Positions 43,861 to 57,600 of a DNA stretch of 64,000 nt are shown here, piece by piece; within the stretch, counting starts at the first letter, position 1, and each line of letters opens with the position of its first letter. This DNA comes from Physcomitrium patens (lineage: Eukaryota; Streptophyta; Bryopsida; Funariales; Funariaceae). Where the stretch lies: the NCBI RefSeq assembly GCF_000002425.4, contig NC_037253.1:2083049-2147048 (forward strand). The letters are read 5' to 3'. Under the pieces are notes generated by a model, which saw nothing but the letters and a program-made list of their open reading frames with translations, did no database searches and was not told the DNA's origin. Both the position numbers and the translations under genes were made by a program.

Positions 43861-46800
43861 GGTTTATTGCTAAAGATCAAGTAAGGCCTTAATCTTCACC
43901 ATCTTCTATTTAACCTCAATTTCATCAAAGTGCAACCTTGATGAACCGATAGGCCTCAAATGTCAAAGACAAATCCTGCTACTTTGGTAATTGAATCAAT
44001 AGGAAGGCTCACTAGATCAAGAGTAAGTTTACAACAAGAAATCAAGACTTAATGGAATTAGAACAAGGACTTGGAGTAGATTCATCGAGAATGGTAAATG
44101 GAGAAGTGCAGCCTCATATATCTACTCAACGACCTATGCCAAATTTTATACAATAAGCTGAACCATCACATATATCTATAATTCTACTTGTGGATGTGGT
44201 AAATAACTCGAGGCAAGCTCTAGCTTCTCTACCAACAGTGTCGACTATTATACTATCTCGACCTTCTCAACTAAGGATGCTACCATGAGGAATACCTATA
44301 GTAGTGCCTCGAGGACTTCTTGAGAGGACAATGCCTCTTAATTTTTCACAATTCATAGGCTCTAGACATGAAGATCCTATAGCCCTTGTTGAAAGATTTT
44401 TGGAATTAATGACCTCTTATATGGTGTCTAACGATGGTTATTATTTGATTTGGTTTTCTACCATATTAGTAGAAGGTCCATATGCATGGTATATGTCCTA
44501 CAATGCACAAACATTCAAGACATGGGATGAATTATTAATGGCATTTTTAGATCGATTCCAACCTTCAACGGGACAACAACAAGTAGTTGCTGCTTTAACA
44601 AGTATGTGCCAACATCCCATAGAGGAAATTTTGGCATATATAAGGCGTTTTAAAGAAGTTTGTAGTAGCTTTGTTAGTGATTTGCTCCATGATACTACTA
44701 TTAGAGATTACTTTCTTAAAGGACTAAATCGGTCCTTAGAATCTTGAGAAATTTGGACGCATAGGCCACAAATATTAGATCATACAATCGGTGTTGCTCT
44801 ATTCATTGAAGAGACTGAACAAGAAAATAAAAGAGCTAGGGGTCGAAGAAAAGATCTAATCCCTAGCTACCTTCCAATAAGATATGACCCTCATGCAAGC
44901 TATGCACAAAATCCTATGAAAGATTCAAGATATGGTCAATATGCATATCCATAGGTACCACAGCTTAATTTTGTGCAACCTTTGGCTTCAAAAGAACCTC
45001 CTCTTTTAGCACCTACTACTTATAATCTTGTAGTAACTTTGGAGAGATTAGATATTGACAAGGCTGGAAAAGCACGAGAAGATAGAATGCTTAAGGCCAT
45101 AGAAACTTTGGAAGAATAGATTTCATGCTTGATGAAGGATGGAGGAAGGCCTCTATCATTTCAATATGAATCAGGAGCTCATACAACATTATTATGGTAT
45201 CCAAGTTGTAGACAACAAGGTCATTCAATGCAAAATTGTCCCTATGCTCGAAAATTTCAAGATGTAAGGTAAGCTAGTCAATTACTACCACCTTATAGGC
45301 CTCTACATCTTCACCAAGGCAAAGAGGCTTCTCAACTACAAAAACAAAGATATCCACTATGTAGAATATGTGGAAAATTCTATATTCTTGATACATGGTA
45401 GATAGAAAATAGAATTAAGTATTCTACTTATAGAGGAATTCATCTATTAGACCGATGCAAAAGACTTAATAAAGTCATTCCATTGCAACCACCAACGGGA
45501 GATTATGTAAGACAAGCGGTAGAAAATTTGTAGGGTATAAGGCAATTGGGGCCTGAATTACAACCAAAAAGACCACCTAATCTATATTATGATAGAAAGA
45601 GTGATAAACAAACACATCATCTACCAATGGCTATGCAAACTTTACAAGGTGTGGTTCCTTTATCACATAGACAAAACTCTCAAGATAATTGTTGTATGGA
45701 GCCTCAAAAATTACCAATACAAGGTATCAATTTGATATCTGCAATACCAATTGAGAACTTATTATCCAAGTTGCACTTACCAACTTTAGTGGTTATACGA
45801 GGAGGTGCTAGAACTACTCTCTTAGGACCGAGGGAAGAAGAAGTGGAAGACGTGAAATCCCCATCTTCATCAGAAGAATCACTTCAGTTCCAAGAATTGA
45901 ATAAGACCGCTAAAGAAACAACAAAAGAGGTGCAATTTGAAGATACATATTAGATGGAGCTATCTGATCATGATGAATTTCAATTTGTAAATGACAATGA
46001 TTTCAAAGCATCCTTCTTATCAAAGACTAAAGGTAAGAAATCCAAGGTGAACAATCCAGCAGACCTTTATGATTTGTGGAAAGACCTAGCCTGTGTAAAG
46101 GTAAATATATCTTTTGGATAATTCATCTAACTAATGCCTTTATTACAAAAACAATTGAAGGAAGTTGCTACAATACCAAGGCAATCTAAGAAGTTTGGAG
46201 AATCTCGAAGGATTGAAGAAAAAGAGTTGAATTGGCTTAATTCAAAAGAAAATTATAATACAGTTGAAATAGAAGTGGAGATTGCAGATAAATTCATATC
46301 AAGTACTATTGTAGATGATGGTAGTAACGTCAATATTATGCTCCTATCCACAATGTTGAATTTGAGACTCCAAGTCACACACCGTTCTATTTTCAATTTG
46401 AAGACCGCAGACTAAGGAAGTTGCAAGCCACTGGGTATGATTAAAAACTTAAGGGTATGATTAAGAACTTAAGAATTAGGACCGGTGGAGTTGATTATAT
46501 CTTCAATTTTGAAGTAGTGAAGATGAAAGAAGAAGAAGGCAGTTATCTACTATTATTAGGCTAGAGGTTTTTGATAAAATATAGAGGCATTGTAAATTAG
46601 TTATCAAAAAGACCATACTTTATTTACGGAAGTCAAGAAAATAGAACAACCATATTAATTAAGCCTGTATTCTTCATAAAGAGAGGTGAAGAAATGGTAG
46701 TAAGACAAAAAGGCTCTGGATCTTTGTTGGTAGGATCTTCCACAGACCTAGGATCTATTAAGTGCATTGGACCGGATTTATATGATTATGAAGATGATGG

Positions 46801-47227
46801 AAGTTTTGCACAATAGTTGGCAGAGAATCCCTATTTGGAAGAGGAACAATCAGTACACTTTTTAGAAGCAATACCAATCATAGAAGAGTCCTCAGATTCT
46901 TTTTGTTGGAATATGGCTACGTTGGTTGAGGAGGTGGAAGAAAAAGAAGCCCTCCGATTTGAAATAGATGATACACAATTAGAAGAGTTTAAAGCTTTAA
47001 TGCAAGATGAAGACATTCAACTCCCTTTGAACTTCAAAAAGACTTCAAGTGGCATCCAAGTAGGCCATACTCTCTCAATCTATTCTTCGGTATCGAAGGA
47101 TTGGTACCATGGATCTACAAACCATGTGCATGTATGTTCTTCTGATTGGCAAGAGATAGATATGGCACTAAAGAGAAAAGAGCCCAAATTAATTAAGATT
47201 GGCTCTCATTTAACACATGAAGAGGTA
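43861..47227 (+). pseudogene. E1 gag and protease half (Athila/Tat-like Ty3)
   Basis: A gag start near MSKTNPATLVIESIGRLTRS (about 43958) is followed by a capsid domain MPLNFSQFIG..DPIALVERFLELM (44304-44747). A knuckle-like CRQQGHSMQNC lies near 45205. A proline-rich linker and DDGSNVNIM (46305-46345, protease) follow. Further on come GPDLYDYEDDGSFAQ, LEEFKALMQDEDI and LIKIGSHLTHEEV, which ends at the E2 insertion (AGGTA, 47223-47227). RT to integrase continue at 9080-6380 on the other strand. Stops are frequent. No 5' LTR was found; the left side is lost at the breakpoint scrap. Confidence 0.82.
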
Positions 47228-47928
47228 TGTAGAATAGATATTAATTCGTTTTTGAAAGATATTGATAAAATATATTAATAGTCCATATAATAGGAAATTC
47301 AAGAGGACGGATGAGTGATTTAATTCATAAAAGCAATTAATTACAGAATTACGATTAGAATCTGGAGAATCAAGGGAAAGTATATAGGAGTTGTAGAGGT
47401 TAATTAAGGTGCCAGATTGTAATAGTCATGAGCCAAAGGCCATCGTTGTGATAGTGTGAGCCGGGGTAAGCTTCGTGCTACCTCTTTTCTTTTGTTTGTT
47501 ATTTTCTTTGAATAAGAGGATTGAGAGTTTTTGAATATTGTGAAGTGAATTATGGAATGGAAATGTGATTGGTATTATTTGAGAAGAAGAAAGATTGAAT
47601 GCTGAAATTTGATTGTAGTTCAGTAGAGAGAATGAGTATGTGTTTGTGTGAAACACCATAATGTGAATGGCAGTTCTATGTGAAGAATTCCAGTGATTGG
47701 AATGAAGGTAACTGTGTGTTGAAACCTATGAGGGCACAGTATTATAGTTGGAGATTATGAAGGTGAATATATTAGTGGAAATAGTAGTTATTGGTATGAC
47801 TGAATTGCTGTAAGGAAGAGACCTGTAAGGTGAAGGAGGAGATTATAGTTTTCTTGTGTAATTAGATATTGGAAATAGAGACGATACATTCAAGAGGTAA
47901 TTGATTGTGTGACCCTAATGTGAACACT
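47228..47928 (+). repeat. E2 5' LTR, first part
   Basis: Begins TGTAGAATAG after E1 target AGGTA. Homologous to 9081-9748 and 25243-25369. Interrupted by LTR-F with target duplication ACAC/ACGC. Confidence 0.82.
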
Positions 47929-48080
47929 ATCGTACTGTAAATGCTTACAGTATGTAAAAATTAGTTAAAACATATTATATGTTGATAAATCTAAATGTAT
48001 GTTAGAGTGGCTAGTAGATTAAATTAAAAGGAGTTGGAATAAGAAACTTTACATTTTTCTTTATTTCTTTTGATTTTGAC

Positions 48081-48128
<48 letters not shown>

Positions 48129-49215
48129 AGGACCTTAATGTTTAGTATGAAACCTTAGGAAAAGGTAGAAACCTAAGGATGAAAATCTAAACTAGTAGGA
48201 AGCTAATTGGCAGGGATGAAAGCAAGGCATGGTCGCATGAAGGCAAGGAATGGGGGACTTCATTCCTATTGGTCGAATACCATGCCCAATGGACTTTAAG
48301 GAGGCTGCCTGTAATTTTAAGAAGGGTTTTGGCGACTTTAAAGGAGGCATTCGGAGATTAAAAGCTAGGTTTGTAAATTTTAGGATTTGAAGAACAATTT
48401 GTGTACAAAAATTAGAGGATTTGGATTAAAGATGAAAACGTTAATACTGTTTGAAGTTAAGGTGTTTATTTAAGACATACTGTTATTCTTTTGAAAGTAC
48501 GAGGAGTTTTACAGTAGTTTTTGAAGATCAGAAGGTGCGACTGGAACGGCGATTTCAAGGCCTACATCTTGCATATAAGAATTATTACTTTTGGAGTCCA
48601 TATCAAAGAATTATAAGGAGTTGAAAGCGACACTTCCAAATCAAAAGTAGTAAGTAAGCGGGTTTTTTTTGTAGTAATGGTTGGAGCCATAACTTGAGTT
48701 TTTGAACGAATTTTTGGCTCAAAATTTTTAGAAAATGTAAAACTTTGTGTTAAAAAGCTATAAATATAAATTTCGTAGCATTTGAGCTTATATTTTGTGA
48801 GATATGAAGAAAATTGCATGTGGATGTATAAAGACAAGGGTTTGAAGCGATTGTTAGGGATTTCAAGATATCTCAAGATCTACAATGAATTAGTGGTTGA
48901 AAACTGTTGTAAAAATTAATAAAAATACATCAGTACCTCATGTAAAATTTGAATTTGTTTCGACGGTCGGATTAAGAGATATGAGGTGTTGAAGTTTGAA
49001 AAAATTTCCACATAAGAATAAACAAGGATTTAGAAGATTTTATCATATTTTGGAAGTTGTGGATTACTTGAGGATTGTGTATCTAATGTAATTACTCAAA
49101 AAGAGAAAAATTATATATAAACTTAGGGCTTCCCTTATTTTTAAGCTTGATTGAATAATTAGTGACAGCCAGAAGCCAAACATTTTTTTGAAGCAAACTC
49201 TCTCTACCCCAACAA
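47929..49215 (+). repeat. Solo LTR F (centre)
   Basis: About 1287 bp, ATCGTACTGTAAATGC...CTACCCCAACA after a mutated first dinucleotide. It is more diverged from the arm copies than they are from each other. Includes the AT microsatellite 48084-48124. Confidence 0.83.
48084..48124. repeat. (AT)n microsatellite
   Basis: About 20 uninterrupted AT units inside LTR-F. Confidence 0.95.
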
Positions 49216-49309
49216 CGCTTAAGCAACTAGTTATTTCCCGTATTCGAATCCTCTTATACGGGTTTATTCTGGGAAGTTTCTTCCAAAATAAGTAAAACAA
49301 GCAATCACA
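49216..49309 (+). repeat. E2 5' LTR, second part
   Basis: Resumes ACGCTTAAGCAACTAG and ends GCAATCACA at 49309, matching the left-arm end at 9081. Confidence 0.82.
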
Positions 49310-49312
49310 TTT

Positions 49313-49331
49313 TGGCGCCACTGCCAAGGAG
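49313..49331 (+). other. E2 primer-binding site
   Basis: TGGCGCCACTGCCAAGGAG, 3 nt after the LTR. It resembles the TGGCGCCGTTGCC sites of plant Tat/Athila elements. Confidence 0.7.
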
Positions 49332-49486
49332 TGATAATAGCTTTGAGTGTTAGGAATTAATTACCAAATGTGTGTTAAAATTGGCAATGGAAGGCGATTT
49401 CAATAGTATTTGAAGCAAGATTATGGTTAATAAGAACGAGATGATCGTACGACTAGTATCACGCCACTACCTACTGTTCGGAGATT

Positions 49487-50150
49487 TTTGGATGTAAATC
49501 TTGATCAACATTTGTCTCAATTTCTTACAGCATGTATAGCTAATAATGGCAGAACTGAAGATATTTGGTTGCGATGGCTGCCAGCGACCTTAAAAGACAC
49601 GATGTTTGAATGGTACAACCGCCAACCAGTGGGTCAATTCTTGAATTGGGAAGCATTGAAGAATACATTTTTATCTCAATTTTGGCCAATTGGTTTTGAT
49701 GACCGCCTTCAAGAGAGGTTAATGAATAACAAAATGATCCTAGGGAGGCGATGGAATCGTACTATGGTCGAGTGGTTGATATACTCAGTAAGTGGCCGAA
49801 TCACCAAATGCTAGAGGTATTTATCTTACCCATATTAATCAATAGTTTGCACCCACAAGAGCTAAAATTTTTTGTAAAGGAAGCTCAAACTGTTATGGTG
49901 GCTGCATCCCTTAATAGAGCCAAGGTTTGGGAGGAATGCCATTATGATCAGTTTTTAAGTCCGGGAGCCACAATGATTTAAGTTCAAGGTAGATATCAAA
50001 ATCTGACTTGGAATGAATCAGTGGGTAGTTATCCATGGATGTTAGAAACATGGGCGAATTCCAATACCATTATTCAGGGGCTAGTTAATGTCACCCTATT
50101 GCAAGCTATACCACCGAACGTGACAACAACATATGCTCCATATTTTTCGT
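49487..50150 (+). pseudogene. E2 gag, N-terminal part
   Basis: From MDVNLDQHLSQFL: a Ty3 capsid-type stretch (WLRWLPATLKDTMFEWYNRQ and FLSQFWPIG), a frameshift near 49760, then HPQELKFFVKEAQTVMVAASLNRAK and a Thr/Asn-rich linker. It is interrupted by LTR-A at 50151. Mirror sequence covers only 49915 onward. Confidence 0.83.
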
Positions 50151-51521
50151 TGTCGTCTTGTAACACGAGTATACCGTGAAAATATAAAGAAAGGGGACTT
50201 TTATTAATGTTCAATTACCTAGAATATTAGGAGCAACGACCAACTCCAGTGCAAATACTGAGTGACCAGGTTCAGTCACCCCGTTACAGTTAGCCAAGAC
50301 ATACTGAAATGCTCCATTCGATTCCAATAACGGGAGTCAGCAAGAAGGGAAAGGACCAATTCACGCGACGGGTGAGCTTGGTTCGAAGAGCCAATTGGAT
50401 CCAATTTTGAGAATCTAATCCGGATCTTAATACTGGGCTCTTATCCAATATGAGACCTGAATTGGCCGGGCAACCCAATGCAGTCTAATTACGGGAAAAT
50501 CTTGGTCTTACTACGGACCTTAGCCAATCTGATGCGAAGACCAATTGGACCCAATTACGCAAACATCCAAATTACTACTGGCATCTTACCCAATATGAGA
50601 CCTGAATTGGTCGGGCGATTCAATGTGGACCCGAGTACGGGGTTTCGATTCTGTTTCAGGCTGTCCTATTCTCTGTGCCATTTCAAGGAACGTTGTTTTC
50701 GGTAAATAGATCTCTTAAAGGTAAAAATAGAGGAGAAAGCTTTGATGGCGAGAGCCAATTTCGGATCTAAGCTCTTACGGTGGGAGCCAATTCCGGATCC
50801 AAGACGGAAGATTGAAGAAATTCAGAGGATAAGGTTAGGAGGAGAATAAGTTTTGGAGAGGGTTTTTTTTTTCATATTAGAGGGGAGGGGGGGGGGTTTT
50901 GGATCGAAGAGCTAGCTTCAAGTTTTTTTCAAGGTTACTAGTTCGGTTTTTATTGGAGGTTTTTGAAGATTAAGGGGATTGGAGAGGAGCTTCATGCTTC
51001 GGGTCGGGGAAGAAAAGACGGAGAATTGGATTTTTCTTCTTCATAGAGTTTTGGGAAGACTGAGGCAATCGTTGCTGAAGTCAGTGTTGTAATGGTGAAT
51101 CGGGATTTTTAATGAAGTGGGTGTGATCACTCTTGACTGTTTGTGAAATCGAGTTACGTCTGTAATTGAAGGATTAAAAGGGTGTCTATAGGATTGAGTA
51201 TGTGGAGTGAATGAAATTTATTGGGTTAATCTAACAAGACAGTCAGTGGATACAAGATTATAAGTACAAAGCGATATCGGAGATTAGCAGATTGGGTTGT
51301 TCGGGGTTCTCTGTTATGTCTAGAGACCTACCGGCTGGGACAAAAGGGACTTTGAGAAGCAGTCGAAGGACATCCGTATAGATTTACGGTGTATTCTTGC
51401 AATCGTTTATATTTCAGCAGTCAAAAACTGATAGACTGCTTGATTATTGGCGAATCTCTATACTACATTCTACAGCCAGGTGCCCTGCGCATTCTCGAGC
51501 AGGAAAGCACGTAATACGACA
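50151..51521 (+). repeat. Solo LTR of family A in E2 gag (right arm)
   Basis: 1371 bp, TGTCGTCTTGTAACACG...GTAATACGACA, flanked by TCGT/CCGT. It contains the intact, unoccupied C target (CCAATTGGATCC at about 50391-50402). Confidence 0.92.
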
Positions 51522-52070
51522 CCGTATCAACAACAAGCGTTAACTACGGTAGAGATACTAATAATGTCAGGCCTAAAAGATTCCAATGAAATCTTGTTAT
51601 TAAATTTGACGAAGAAAATGGAGGAAATGGCCGTCAATATGGTCAAAGATAAGGAGAAGAGGCAAAAGTCTACCAATACTAGGACCAATGTATGGTGCGG
51701 TAATTGTAAGGGCCACGGTCATTCTGTAAAAGAATGCTCCTTACCCTCACAAATAATGGATCAATGTACATTTTATCAAGGAAAGCACCTAACAGCAAAT
51801 TGTTGGAATTGGTAAGACAACAACAATAATTTAGTAATCAGACCATGTTCCCACCAACCCAATGAGACATCAATCAAGTACAAATGAGAAAAACGTTTGG
51901 ATGGAATGAGAATCGATTCAATCGACAAAATCGAGCATTCAATAACTTTCAAAGTTCCAATTTTAATCAAGGGTCTATATCGAACCCCCAGAACTATGTT
52001 AAGAAGCAGCAGAGGTATCAGCAATATGCTCCACCGACGTCATTAAACCAAGTTCTCTCAGTACCAACAT
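51522..52070 (+). pseudogene. E2 gag middle part with CCHC knuckle (right arm)
   Basis: ALTTVEILIMSGLKDSNEIL, a Lys-rich helix, CGNCKGHGHSVKEC and CTFYQGKHLTANC, then a frameshifted Asn-rich tail to the LTR-F insertion. Confidence 0.83.
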
Positions 52071-53337
52071 TGTTGGGGTAGAGAGGTTTTGCCTGAAAAA
52101 AGCGCTGGGCTTCTAGATGTCTCTAATTTCTCAATCAAGCTTAAAATAAGGAAACCCTAATTTTATATATATAAGTTCTCTTTTTGGGACAATTACACCA
52201 AATACTTAAGTCTTAAATAACCAACAACACCCAAAATATGGTAGAAGTACTCTAAAACCTTGTATATCCTTGAGTAGAAATTCTCCCGAAACTCAACACC
52301 TCATAACTCTTGATCCAACCGTCCAAACAAGATCAAAATTTACATGAAGTACTGATATGTTGTTATTAATTTGTACAACAAATTTCAACCGCAAATTCGT
52401 CGCGGATCTTGAGATGTCTTCAAAACCCTAATAGTCGCTTCAAACCCTAATCTTTAAATACCCGCGCGCAATTTTCTTCATATCTCACAAACCATAAGTC
52501 CAAATGCCACGAAACTTATATAAATAGCTTTTTAACACAAATTTTTACATTCTCGCAAAGTTTGAGCCAAAATTTCGTTCGAAAACTCAAGTTATGGCTC
52601 CTAACACTACTTTGAACAAAACCGTTCACTTACTGCCATTGATTTGAATGCACTGTCTTTAACTCCCTATAACTCCTTTACACAAACTCCAAATGCAAAA
52701 TTTCCTTCGCAAAAGATGTATGTCTTGAAGTCGCCCTTTCAGCCGCTTCTTCCGATCTCCAAAAGCTTCCGTAAGACTCCTCTTAAACTCAAAAGAGTAA
52801 CAGTAGGTCTCAAATTGACACCTTAACTTCAAACGGCTATAACTTATTCACCCTAACTCCAAACCCTATAAAATTTGCACAAAAATTGTATCCAGAACCC
52901 TAAAATTTACAACCCTTGCCTCTGATTTCCTAATGGCTTCTTTGAAGTCGCTGAAACCCTTATCAAGGTCGCGGGCAGCCTCCTAAAAGCCCATTGGGCA
53001 TGGATTTCGACTAATGGGGATGAAGATCCTTATTTCTACCTTCATCCAACCATGCCTTGGTTTCATCCCTCCCAATTAACCTCCTATTAGTTTAAATCTT
53101 CATCTTTAGGCCCCTATCTTCTCTCAAGGCTTCATACTTAACATTAAGGTTCTATAACTTTTATATACTATAATCAAACTAAATAAGGAAAACAAAATAA
53201 AGTTTTTTTTTTTTTTTTTTTTTTTTATCAACTCTTTTTAATTTAATCTATTAATTACTTTAACACATATTTAGATTTATTAACATATAATGTGTTTTAA
53301 TTAATTTTTACATACTGTAAGCATTTACAGTATGTCA
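52071..53337 (+). repeat. Solo LTR F (right arm)
   Basis: Reverse-complementary to 33646-34911. The flanks ACAT/ACGG are a decayed form of the left-arm duplication. A 24-T run at 53203-53226 replaces an A-rich tract with TAAA units in the mirror copy. Confidence 0.88.
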
Positions 53338-54078
53338 ACGGGACAACCAAGATCATTTTCTAACCCTACATGGAACAAGCCTAGTAGATATATACCGATG
53401 GAGGCACCCAATATGCCTAATGGGGGTGGAAGAAGACCACTTCGTTGTTTCCATTGCAGATAGATTGGTCATTATGCCAATGAATGTCCTAATCCAAGGG
53501 CCAGTGATGACTTTGCTCCAATATGTAGAAATTGTAAGCAGTCTGGTCACACTTATCAATAATGTAATGCGCCCTTTAATTATAATAACCGAGACTAGCA
53601 AATGCAAACAAGCCAACCGGCGGAAGACAAAAGCCTTGTTCAACGAGACACCAGTACATCATATCGAGGTGGTGAACGCAGTGCTTATCAAAAGCCAACA
53701 AAAAGACAAGAATCCAATTCAAGACATAGATGAACAAATCGCAAGAGAGCAAGTAGCGCCGTCCATGGGACTAAATGAACCAATATCAGTATTGGAACGT
53801 ATCCCAATATTGAGACTTCAAGAGACTGAGGAACCTAATTTGGTTCCACGTGCCAATTGGTCGGGACCATCCAATCCAGGTCCTGTTCTGGGCTTCGTAC
53901 CTAGTATGAGACCTGACTTAGTGGCACAACTCAATGAGGTCCCAATTACGGAGGCTTCGATTCAGTTCCAAGCAATTTTGATCTCTATGCAGTTCCAAGA
54001 AACGTCCTATCCGTTGAAAGATCCTCTACGGGGTGGAAATTCCAAAGAAGCCCGACTGTTGTTCCAATTTCAAGTCCA
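53338..54078 (+). pseudogene. E2 gag C-terminal part with two further knuckles (right arm)
   Basis: Frame continues with CFHCR.IGHYANEC (one stop inside) and CRNCKQSGHTYQ.C, giving E2 gag at least three CCHC boxes. It ends EEPNLVPRANWSGPSNPGP near 53880 and is cut by B' at 54079. The knuckle region is missing from the left arm. Confidence 0.8.
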
Positions 54079-54393
54079 TGTTAGGGACATAATCCTTAGA
54101 ACCTTCTAGAGACAAGTTTCTAGAACCTTCTAGAGACAAGTTTCTAGAACCTTCTAGAAGCAAGTCTCTGGAACCTTCTAGAAGCTTCCTAGTTGATAGG
54201 AGTTGGTTGAGAAGCTTCCTAAATAGGAGTATATATTAGAATCGAGGCTGAAGAGTTCTTCAGTCTCGACAACACATCTCTTGGAGCTCTAGCTCATCTC
54301 TCTGGTGTTGTTCTCATCTGATTAATTTAGTTCTTGTCAGTTCTTTTTAAACTTCTTGTTAGTTCTCGAGTCTGTATTTCTGTGTCCATGACA
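54079..54393 (+). repeat. B' 5' LTR (right arm)
   Basis: TGTTAGGGACAT...GTCCATGACA. Four-module heat-shock sites at 54142-54159 (TTCTAGAACCTTCTAGAA) and 54171-54188 (GAACCTTCTAGAAGCTTC). TATA box at about 54230. The R segment CAGTCTCGACAA (54261-54272) pairs 11 of 12 with 54396-54407, again 2 nt after the LTR. Confidence 0.9.
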
Positions 54394-54672
54394 GTTTGTC
54401 GAGACTACACTCACCTCAGATATCAGAGCTAGTTTTTCTTTATTAGAGTGTGGATTACCCCTCTGTTTGGAAGTGTACTAGCATTTTAGAGGTTGCGGAT
54501 TATCCTCCTCTAAATTGATACTTCTTTTGTTAGAATATTGGAGTCTTATTCTTCTTGGAAAGAGTGGATTACTCCTTCTCTTGAAGCTCTTAAGGCATTT
54601 TTGAGGTTGCGGAGTACCGTCCTCTAAACCAATATTATCTTCTTGTAGAGTCATTTTTGTCCTTCTCTTAGA

Positions 54673-57600
54673 ATGGCCGGGGGCCAAGACATTAATATGA
54701 CGGAAAGTTCAGAGTTCAAGTTAGATGCTATCATGAATGCCCTCTCTACGTCATCGCAAAGAACTGCAGAGATTGAAGGAGTCGTGGCAAGGCTTCATAA
54801 TGATGGAGCATTTGGGATGGTGCAATCTAAGTTGCACCAGCCTCAAACTACTGCACTTGGAGAAGCAACTTTGCCTCAGGTTCGACAAGCACCGCTGATT
54901 CTACAACATAAAGAGCCCCGAGTTAGCCTTCCGGACAAGTTCGATGGTATGGATTCTAAGTTTCGAAGATGCGTCAATCAAATCAGGTTGATAATAGTTT
55001 TAGAGCCCGAACGCTATCCAACGGAGGAGTCACGTGTTGGGCTTGTTGGAACCTTATTTACAGAATAAGCTCTATCATGGTTTGCTCCTTTGTTTGAGAA
55101 ATGATCGTCCATACTAAACCACTTTGAAACCTTTTTGGAGGCATTTGCGGAAGCATTTGGTGAACACGACAAGGTTCGATGGGCTATAACAAAGATCTGG
55201 TCACTATGACAAGGGATGCGCTCTACATCAGTCTATGCATCGGACTTCACGCAATTAACATGCGACATCAATTGGGACGAAGAAGTGTTGATGAGTCAAT
55301 TCTATTGGGATTTAAGGGACGATGTGAAGGATTTGCTGTTAACTCTTCCTGATCCACAAACGCTCAACGAAGCTATTAGCCAAGCTGTGAAGTGCGATAA
55401 CTGCCTATTCTAACGCTGCGAAGATCAATGTTTAAGACAACATACGGTTTGCCACACCCCAACTATGTCAGCAAGCAATGTGAATTCACATTCAGAGGTA
55501 GAAGACATATAAATTGATGCGGTACGTGTCAAATTTCTTACTCTAGAAGAAAAAAAGCAACGTATGGAGGAAGATCTATGCTTGTATTGCGGTGAAGAAG
55601 GCCACAAAGTTGGAAACTGTCCCAAGAAGCAAAATCGACGTATTGTCAAGACTAGAGGTGTGTTTACTCAAGAAAATGAGGATGCCTAGCCACAATAGGA
55701 ACCGTGCAGCTGGACAGTAAAATATTGCAACAACAACCAGGTTCTTTTCTTTCCGCTCAACCTGCCCTTTGTTTTAGAATCCTTTTGTTTATTGGCCCTC
55801 AGAAACTAAGAACTTTAGCATTATTAGATTCAGGAGCATCTGCTTATTTCTTAGATGAAGAATTTGCAAAGCATCATAAGATTCCTTTAGTATAAAAATC
55901 CAAATCTGTTCACGTTGAGGTCATAGATGGGCGACCTTTATTGTCTGGTAGTGTCACCCATGAATCAGAACCTATAGAAGTGACGTTTAAGGGCCATAGT
56001 AGTCATATTATTTTCAATATTATTAGAATTCCATCAAATCCTGTTATTCTTGGTCTTTCCTGGTTGAAAAAGCATAACCCATCCATAGATTGGAAGTTGT
56101 GGAAGATGACCTTTCCCACAAAACCACCCAAAAGCAAGTCTAGTAAAAAACCCCGAATAGAGAAATCCTTATTTATTGGAGCATGAGCATTTATAAGATC
56201 ATCCAAGAAAGGCACACCGTTTGTCATTTATGCGGCTCCAACTACTGGGGTGAAGATCTCGACAATAAGTATACCGGAGCAATATAAGGATTTTAAAGAC
56301 ATGTTTCAAAAGAAAAATGCCGACATGCTACCAAAACACAGACCATATGATTGCGCCATAGACTTATAGGAAGGAGCACAACTATCTTTTGGCCCAATTT
56401 ATAATCTATCGCAGATGGAATTGGCGGAGTTACGGAAGTACATTGACAAGAATCTAGCCAAGAACTTCATCCGTCATTCAAAATCATTGGCTAGAATATC
56501 CATCTTATTTGTGAAGAAGAAAGATGGCTCATTACGGATGTGCCTGGACTATCGAGGCCTCAACAAGGTAATAAAGAAGAATTTTTATTCGTTATCCTTG
56601 ATTTGTGGTCTCTTAGAAGAACTTGGACTTGCAAGGATTTTTACAAAAATTGATCTAAAGGGAGCTTACAACCTCGTATGAATCAAGGAAGGAGATGAGT
56701 GGAAGACAGCGTTCCGTACAAGGTATGGCCATTTTGAATATAATGTCATACCCTTTGGTCTTACCAATGCTCCAGTGGTCTCTCAACATATGATGAATGA
56801 CATTTTTCGAGAGTACCTTGACGATTTTGTTGTCATCTTTTTGGATGATATTTTGATATTCTCCAAAAATAAGGAAGAGCATGAAAAGCACGTTCGTTTG
56901 GCCTTGGAGAAACTACCAGAGCGAGGACTATATGCCAAGTTGGAGAAGTATTTATTTCACCAAATAGAGATGGAGTTTTTAGGGTTCGTTTCGACTACCA
57001 AAGGCTTGAAGATGGACCCCAAGAAGGTGGAAGCAATCGTGTCTTGGGAGGTTCCAAAGACGGTGAGAGACGTACAATGCTTTTTTGGCTTTGCCAACTT
57101 CTATCGGATCTTCATCAAGAATTATTCTCAACTTGCTGCTCCTCTCACTCGATTGACATGCAAGGATAAGCTGAAATGGGAATTTCTAGAGGAGCAGGCA
57201 TTTCAAGACCTAAAAATTACATTTATTATGGCTCCAATCTTGATACACCCAGACTTTACAAAGGCCTTTTATTTAGAAACTGATGCTTTGGATTTTGCTT
57301 TGGGAGCTGTACTTTCACAAATGGGAGAAGACAAGAAGCTCCATCCGGTTGTATTCTATTCTCAAAAGTTCTCTGCTGCTGAAATCAATTATGAGATCCA
57401 CGATAAGGAACTTCTTACTGTAGTTGATTCTTTCCGAGAATTGCATCATTTTCTTGAAGGAGCTACACACCCAGTGACCGTATGCACTGATCACAAGAAT
57501 TTGGAGTATTTCATGTCTGCTCGAGTTCTAAATCGACGTCAAGCTCGGTGGAGTATGTTGCTATCTAGATTCGATTTTGTTATCACTTATCAACCTAGAA

